Below are positions 59,286-64,000 of a DNA stretch of 64,000 nucleotides, piece after piece (the stretch's first letter is position 1; every line of letters starts with the position of its first letter). Origin of the DNA: Artemia franciscana (Eukaryota > Arthropoda > Branchiopoda > Anostraca > Artemiidae); assembly GCF_032884065.1 (NCBI RefSeq), contig NC_088871.1, forward strand, positions 12,810,393-12,874,392. The letters run 5' to 3'. The notes under the pieces were generated by a model. The model was not told where the DNA came from. It was given only the letters and a program-made list of their open reading frames with translations, and searched no databases. Made by a program: the position numbers and the translations under genes.

Positions 59286-61184
59286 ATGCTAATGCATCGA
59301 ATACATAATTTGACTAAGAGATCACGGGCATATTGTGCTGAGAAAGAAAAATTACATTTGTATAAGCTGTTGATTTCAAATAGGACTAATTTAAATATCC
59401 TTAATTTATTTCACGACACACCCTTACACTTTGGAGCCAAAGGAAAATTAGGCGTTTGTAAGCTGTTGATTTCAAATGGTGCCAACGTAAATGCTTTAAA
59501 CAAATTGAATCAAACCCCGTTACATTATGCTGCTGAGCTAGGAAAAGTAGCTACTTGTAAGTTTTTGATTTCAAAAGGTGCTAATATAAATGCCTTAGAT
59601 CATTTGAATAACACAGCCTTACATTTTTCTGCTCAGCAAGGAAAGGTTAATGTTTGTAGGCTGCTTGTTTCACATGGTGCCAGAATAAATTGTGTAAGTA
59701 ATTATGGGTTCACACCTTTACATGCATTGTGTATATCTGCACAACGTAGATATATATATGAAAGTTGTGAAAATAAATTTACCGGGGTTCAACGTAAAAG
59801 GTACATTTATGATTATCATCATCCGCTACTAAAGTCAGAGGAAGCTAAAAAAAGAAAATTATCTGTTTGTATGATGCTGATTTCAAACGGTGCCAACGTA
59901 AATGCCTTAAACTGTTTAAACGAAACCCCGTTAGACCTTGCTGCCATGCTAGGCTATGTAGATATTTGTAAGCTGCTGATTTCACATGGCACCAATATAA
60001 AGGCCTCAAACAATGTTAAACGATGGAAACCACCACCGTTAAACTGTGCTGCAGGTGATGGATACATAGCTATTTGTGATCTGCTGATATCAAATGGCGC
60101 TAATATACATTTGCTTGATGTTGGTGAAAAAACACCGTTACACTGCGCTGCTTCTAGAGGAAAAGTAGCTGTTTGTAGGCTACTGATTTCAAAAGGTGCC
60201 AACGTAAATGCCTTAAACTGGTTAAACGAAACCCCGTTAAACTGTGCTGCACGTGAAGGATACATAGCTATTTGTGATCTGCTGATATCAAATGGTGCCA
60301 ATATACATTTACTCGGTCATGGTGATAACACACCGTTACACTGGGCTGCTTCTGGAGGAAAAGTAGCTGTTTGTAAGCTACTGATTTCAAAGGGTGCCAA
60401 TATAAATGCCGTCAATAAAATGAATATGACACCATTAGATTATACTATCCATGAAAATGAAAGTACCATCGTGTATAGGAGTTTTTATTCGAGTGATTCT
60501 ACCTGGTCAAGACAGGTTGATGTTTTCAAGCTGCTGGTGGTAAATGGCGCCAATGTAAATAATTCTTGTTTTAAGAATTGTGATACACCATTACACTTTG
60601 CTGTTAGACACAAACTACTTTCTGTTAGCAAGCTAATTATTTCAAAGGGTGTAGATGTAAACAGTTTAAACGGTAAAAATGAGACGCCCTTAATGCTATC
60701 TTTTTCAAAAAAATATGTTGCCTTAACGGAATATCTTCTTGAAAACAAAGCATCTTATTGTCCTGGAGGAAGAGAATATGGAAGGGATATATATTCTTCA
60801 ATGCTTACTTGGCTAGTAAAAGAGGTTAGTTTAGAAAAGGCAATAACTAAGAAGTGGTTTTGGAGACTAGGTAACCTTATCTTTAAAACCTATGACTTCA
60901 GCGCATCTACTCTGAAATTGAGTTGCCGGAAAAGGATTAGGGAAGATGAACCTCATATCAAAATAGGCAATAATTTTAAAAATGTTCATATTCCAAAAAC
61001 ATTAAAAGAATACTTAATACACCTAGGGGAACTTGTAGATTTGTTTGAAGAAAATATCTGTGCAGAAATCTCATCTCAAGCTCAAGTTTTGTTTGAAGAA
61101 ACCTCATCTGCAGAAACCTCCGCTCCTAGGAACAAAAAACGAAAACTGACGAATAAGGATGAACAAGTGAATAAGAAAGTCTAA
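59286..61184 (+). CDS. Intronless ankyrin-repeat protein (632 residues)
   Basis: ATG at 59286 is the first after an in-frame stop at 59262. About 13 ankyrin repeats fill residues ~22-485, with the usual TPLHxAAxxGKxxVCKLLISxGANVNALN pattern. The fifth repeat is split by a ~45-residue insert rich in Tyr and Lys. Two repeats (66 residues) are duplicated at DNA level with a 198-bp period (60036.. and 60234..). Residues ~490-610 form a non-ankyrin domain (SMLTWLVKEVSLEKAITKKW, TLKEYLIHLGELVDLFEENI) that I do not recognise. The end (NKKRKLTNKDEQVNKKV) is basic and could direct the protein to the nucleus. No signal peptide or membrane span. Ankyrin repeats bind other proteins; the partner is unknown. 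Single-exon structure and a position between repeat arrays and Helitrons fit a retrogene, a captured gene or a member of an expanded family. Intact, so probably young or under selection. Confidence 0.8.
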   Translation: MLMHRIHNLTKRSRAYCAEKEKLHLYKLLISNRTNLNILNLFHDTPLHFGAKGKLGVCKLLISNGANVNALNKLNQTPLHYAAELGKVATCKFLISKGANINALDHLNNTALHFSAQQGKVNVCRLLVSHGARINCVSNYGFTPLHALCISAQRRYIYESCENKFTGVQRKRYIYDYHHPLLKSEEAKKRKLSVCMMLISNGANVNALNCLNETPLDLAAMLGYVDICKLLISHGTNIKASNNVKRWKPPPLNCAAGDGYIAICDLLISNGANIHLLDVGEKTPLHCAASRGKVAVCRLLISKGANVNALNWLNETPLNCAAREGYIAICDLLISNGANIHLLGHGDNTPLHWAASGGKVAVCKLLISKGANINAVNKMNMTPLDYTIHENESTIVYRSFYSSDSTWSRQVDVFKLLVVNGANVNNSCFKNCDTPLHFAVRHKLLSVSKLIISKGVDVNSLNGKNETPLMLSFSKKYVALTEYLLENKASYCPGGREYGRDIYSSMLTWLVKEVSLEKAITKKWFWRLGNLIFKTYDFSASTLKLSCRKRIREDEPHIKIGNNFKNVHIPKTLKEYLIHLGELVDLFEENICAEISSQAQVLFEETSSAETSAPRNKKRKLTNKDEQVNKKV

Positions 61185-61440
61185 AGTGAACAAATGATAA
61201 TCTGAGTTTCATCTCTTATTGTTTCAAACAAGAAAATGCCATAGGCTTTTCTTGTTTGGAACAATTTAAATTCTTATTGGTTCAAACAATACAAATTCTT
61301 GTTCAACAAAACAAATTCTTGTTTGTGGCACAACAGGAACACGTGGGTGTCAGTATTTTTTTCATGCCCCAGCAAAAGGTTGTAACATACCTGCCATGCG
61401 TTGCTGTAGTGCTACACGCCCCAGAAACACGTATGAAAGG

Positions 61441-61648
61441 TGCTAACTTTTAACTGTGTAAAACTTGCGAATGTACAATATTCTTCGCTGTTGTAAATGC
61501 TAATCGAATTGGGATTTGCAATCTTTTAAATTTAAAAGGCAGATCCTTTATATATATCTATATTCACAGGTGGGACACAGGGGCACAACTACAATGGCGC
61601 GTAACTAATATGGCACGTAATGACTTACGCGCGTGGGGGGGGGGGCTT
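61441..61648 (+). mobile_element. Helitron fragments: helicase scrap and truncated 3' domain
   Basis: 61445..61555 matches helicase end and pre-motif V sequence on the minus strand (LPFKFKRLQIPIRLAF). 61556..61648 is a plus-strand 3' domain up to the G-run, without hairpin 3. The next 5' end follows at 61654. Confidence 0.7.
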
Positions 61649-61653
61649 GTATA

Positions 61654-61759
61654 TCTATATATATAAAAATAAGTTGTTTGTCTGTGTGTCTGTCTACTGA
61701 CGTCATGTTTGTGTGTCAGCTGACGTCATGTTTGTCAACTGACGTATCTATATCTATCT
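61654..61759 (+). mobile_element. Helitron 5' fragment
   Basis: TCTATATATATAAAAATAAG at 61654, two TGACGTCA boxes, cut by the next 5' terminus at 61760. Confidence 0.7.
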
Positions 61760-61877
61760 TCTATATATATAAAAACAAGTTGTCTGTGTGTCGAGTGACA
61801 TCATGTCATCAGGTCGTCATGTCGTCATTATGACGATTACGTCAATAAAGGTATTTAAGACGTTCGTTCACGGAAAA

Positions 61878-62198
61878 ATGTTTAATTGTAAAATGACTGA
61901 AGAACCTACAATGTCAACAGCCGAGGAAGCTGCTCAAAGAGTCTATGCCAAAAAACTTGCTGCTGATAGAGAAAGTAAGAAAAGAAAGCGTGCCGAGGAA
62001 TCACAAGAGCAACGCGAAACCAGACTTGCTGCTAAAAGAGAAAGTGAAAAAAGAAGGCTAAAAGTATTTAAGAAAATCGTTCAAAGACAAATTTTTAATT
62101 GTAAGAAGATCGTGGACGGAAAAAAGGTTAATTGTAAATTGACTGAAGAACCTACAATGGCAACAGCCGAGGAAACTGCTCAAAAGACAAATTTTTAA
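61878..62198 (+). CDS. 106-residue ORF made of two Rep-N-terminus copies
   Basis: MFNCKMTEEPTMSTAEEAAQ, KKLAADRESKKRKRAEESQE, one further charged repeat, then KVFKKIVQRQIFNCKK and a second, degenerate KLTEEPTMATAEETAQ start. It looks like repeated duplication of the leader-plus-start region (the word ATTTTTAATTGTAAGAAGAT recurs at 62090 and 62189). Protein value doubtful. Confidence 0.35.
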   Translation: MFNCKMTEEPTMSTAEEAAQRVYAKKLAADRESKKRKRAEESQEQRETRLAAKRESEKRRLKVFKKIVQRQIFNCKKIVDGKKVNCKLTEEPTMATAEETAQKTNF

Positions 62199-62223
62199 TT
62201 GTAAGAAGATCGTGGAAGGAAAA

Positions 62224-62574
62224 ATGTTTTATTGTAAAATGACTGAAGAACTTACAATGGCAACAGCCGAGGAAGCTGCTCAAAGAGTCTATGCCAAAAA
62301 ACTTGCGGCTGATAGAGAAAGCAAGAAAAGAAAGCGTGCCGAGGAATCACAAGAACAGCAAGAAAACAGGCTTGCGGCTAAAGAACGCAAAACCGCATAG
62401 TTAGATGAAAATCCACCTGGACAGCGAGAGTCAAAACATATCAAAACTGAAAATGATAGTGATGATGATTGGGTTTGGGATTTTGACTTGGATAAGGTCA
62501 TCAATGCCTACCAGATTTTAGTTAAAAAAACAAAGGTTCGGCGATATGTATTTCATAGTGACGCTGAAAAATAA
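62224..62574 (+). pseudogene. 116-codon Helitron ORF with one stop codon
   Basis: Same length (351 bp) and sequence class as 49115..49465. TAG at 62398..62400 replaces the glutamine in KTAQLDE. The rest (PPGQRESKHIKTENDSDDD, WVWDFDLDKVINAYQILV, KKTKVRRYVFHSDAEK) is in frame to the common TAA. Confidence 0.75.
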
Positions 62575-62856
62575 AGAAGAAAAAGAAAACTGAATAAAGA
62601 AAAAAGGTAAAAAACTAAAAAAAACTATTCAGAAAAACACTCAAAGAGAAATTACAGACCGGGACACAAATGACGACCGGGACAGAGGGAATATAAATGA
62701 CGACCGGGACACTCAAAGAGAAATTACAGACTGGGAACAAATGACGACCGGGACACAGGGAATATAAATTACGACCAGGACACAGGTATTTCTCGAAGAG
62801 AAATGACAGACTCCGATACCGGGAAACAAATGACGACCAGGACACAGGGAATATAA

Positions 62857-63075
62857 ATGACGACCAGGACACAGGTATTTAACAATATCGTTCAAAGACA
62901 AATTTTTAATTGTAAGAAGATCGTTGAAAGAGAAATTTCTAATTGTAAAATGACTGAAGAACCTACAATGGCAACACCCAAGGAAGCTGCTCAAAACGAA
63001 TGTATTCAAGCCGAAGTAGCTGAGTTGGTAAAGCGTTATGTTTCAGGTTCTAGGTCCGAGAGGCTCCAGGTTTGA
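62857..63075 (+). CDS. 72-codon ORF ending in the tRNA-like segment, second copy
   Basis: Open from minisatellite-derived MTTRTQ through IVQRQIFNCKKIVEREISNC and MTEEPTMATPKEAAQN to AEVAELVKRYVSGSRSERLQ V. Only three residues differ from 50537..50755. The shared reading frame across both copies is notable, though recent common origin explains it as well as selection. Confidence 0.35.
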   Translation: MTTRTQVFNNIVQRQIFNCKKIVEREISNCKMTEEPTMATPKEAAQNECIQAEVAELVKRYVSGSRSERLQV

Positions 63076-63089
63076 ACCTTGGCTTTAGC
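63010..63089 (+). repeat. tRNA-like segment inside the Helitron, copy 3
   Basis: Acceptor GCCGAAG (63010..63016) against CTTTAGC (63083..63089), D-arm GCT/AGC with A box TAGCTGAGTTGG (63017..63028), T-arm CCAGG/CTTGG around TTTGAAC with B box GGTTTGAACC (63069..63078). The anticodon arm does not pair. It is followed by CATTAATACAAAAG and an A-rich tract, much like a SINE. Confidence 0.6.
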
Positions 63090-63102
63090 ATTAATACAAA
63101 AG

Positions 63103-63405
63103 AAGAAAAAAACTAAAAAAGGTAAAAACTACAAAAAAAAGTAAAAAGAAAATACTAAAAAAAAACTAAAAAGGCTAAAAAAGCTAAAAAACTAAAAAAA
63201 CAAACAAAAAAAGGTAAAAAACTAAAAACTAAATAAGAAAAAAACTAAAAAAAAACCTAAGAAAAAGGTAAAAACTGCAAAAAAAAACTAAAAAGAAAAA
63301 AAAACTAAAAACTAATAAAAAAACTAAAAAAACTAAAAACTGAAAAAAAAAGACTAAAAAAAGGAAAAAAACTGAAAAATAAAGGAGAAAAAGAAAACTA
63401 AAAGC
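63103..63405 (+). repeat. CTAAAAA low-complexity tract
   Basis: Same composition as the other A-rich tracts. Confidence 0.9.
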
Positions 63406-63685
63406 CGGGACACAGGGAATATAAATGACGACCGGGACACTCAAAGAGAAATTACAGACTGGGGCACTGGGACACAAATAACGACCGGGAGATATAAATG
63501 ACGACCGGGACACTCAAAGATAAATTACAGACCGGGACACAGGGACACAAATGACGACCGGGACACAGGGAATATAAATCTCGAACGGGACGCTCAAAGA
63601 GAAATTACAGACTGGGACACTGGGACACAAATGTCGACCGGAATACTGGGAATATAAATGACGACCGGGACACAGGGAATGTTCG
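63406..63685 (+). repeat. GACGACC minisatellite block
   Basis: Composite unit as at 6955..7359. Confidence 0.85.
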
Positions 63686-63885
63686 ATTAGCAATCACCAT
63701 CAACAAAGCTCAAGGGCAATCATTAGAATAATGAGGTATAGATCTGAATACGGATCGTTTTTCCCATGGACAATTTTATGTTGCATGTTCAAGAGTCGGT
63801 AAACCTGACAATCTATTTATATACACATCAATGGGACATCGAAGAATGTTGTATATTCACAAGTTTTACGTCGTTAAAAACATAA
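63686..63885 (+). pseudogene. Helitron helicase C-terminal remnant
   Basis: GATTAGCAATCACCATCAAC through the common stop (AATGAGG) to GTTTTACGTCGTTAA. Confidence 0.75.
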
Positions 63886-63957
63886 ATTGACTTTGCATCC
63901 AGTTGAACTTTATCCTTTTCAATCTTACACATCGTGACGGATGAAAACTCGGAACAA

Positions 63958-64000
63958 TCTATATATATAAAAATAAGTTGTCTGTGTGTGTGTGGGTCTG
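63958..64000 (+). mobile_element. Helitron 5' terminus running off the window
   Basis: TCTATATATATAAAAATAAG then TTGTCTGTGTG at the right edge. Confidence 0.75.

Larger units (their letters stand above)
61760..63957 (+). mobile_element. Non-autonomous Helitron, 3' domain missing
   Basis: 5' TCTATATATATAAAAACAAG at 61760. It contains a shuffled set of Rep-N-terminus ORFs, minisatellite (62640..62870), the 72-codon ORF with tRNA-like segment, CTAAAAA tract, a second minisatellite and a helicase remnant. It then passes into unrelated sequence (63885..63957) without 3' hairpins. Confidence 0.7.

Noticed and set aside
59286-61184. Bacterial endosymbiont or viral origin for the ankyrin gene
   Set aside because: Ankyrin repeats alone do not indicate it. 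Base composition matches the surroundings and no neighbouring bacterial or viral gene is present. A search would be needed.
63010-63089. Calling the tRNA-like segment a functional tRNA gene
   Set aside because: The anticodon arm does not pair, so no anticodon or isotype can be assigned.

Overview
The window reads as gene-poor, repeat-rich nuclear DNA of a eukaryote, probably an invertebrate animal and perhaps an arthropod. The evidence is spliceosomal exon borders (GTAAG donors, polypyrimidine-AG acceptors), non-LTR retrotransposons of RTE and CR1/Jockey type, tRNA-derived SINEs, very long (AT)n microsatellites, and rolling-circle Helitron transposons. No rRNA, CRISPR array, operon or prokaryotic gene was seen. 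The species cannot be read from the sequence. There is one 100-N assembly gap at 45926..46025.

Layout. (1) 1..11290 is a nest of Helitrons. It holds an open 519-codon Rep N-terminal part running off the left edge (minus strand), several non-autonomous copies, and a complete deletion derivative at 7700..10340. (2) 11300..45900 is ordinary host DNA. It holds SINEs, a decayed LINE (ORF1 and RT), two copies of a non-coding element built from roughly 300-bp units (14430..16125 and 28097..31215), and three phase-matched minus-strand exons of an unrecognised host gene (26723 down to 19024). Inside that gene's first intron lie a CR1/Jockey LINE (RT 24008..25219) and a foldback element. Further right are RTE-type LINE pieces (34.3-38.7 kb) and several local duplications. 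(3) 46026..57195 is a second Helitron nest. It includes a second copy of the deletion derivative (minus strand), two structurally complete non-autonomous elements (50166..51543 minus, 51714..53282 plus) and a composite element (53317..56974) whose Rep keeps the HUH and two-tyrosine motifs but has two stop codons. (4) 57230..61184 is an array of about 260-bp repeats followed by an intronless, intact 632-codon ankyrin-repeat gene. (5) 61440..64000 returns to Helitron sequence.

The Helitrons share one architecture. The 5' end is TC followed by TATATATATAAAAATAAG and CTGT repeats. A leader carries up to three TGACGTCA palindromes and a TATA-like box. The Rep N-terminus is made of 23-residue charged repeats. 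The 3' end carries up to three GC-rich hairpins closing with CTAGT. Non-autonomous members carry a GACGACCGGGACAC minisatellite, A-rich CTAAAAA tracts, a dead helicase C-terminus, a recurrent 116-codon ORF whose N-terminus matches Rep but whose tail is different, and a tRNA-like segment fused in frame to a 72-codon ORF. No copy in the window contains a full Rep plus helicase (helicase motif I is missing everywhere), so mobility would need proteins supplied from elsewhere.
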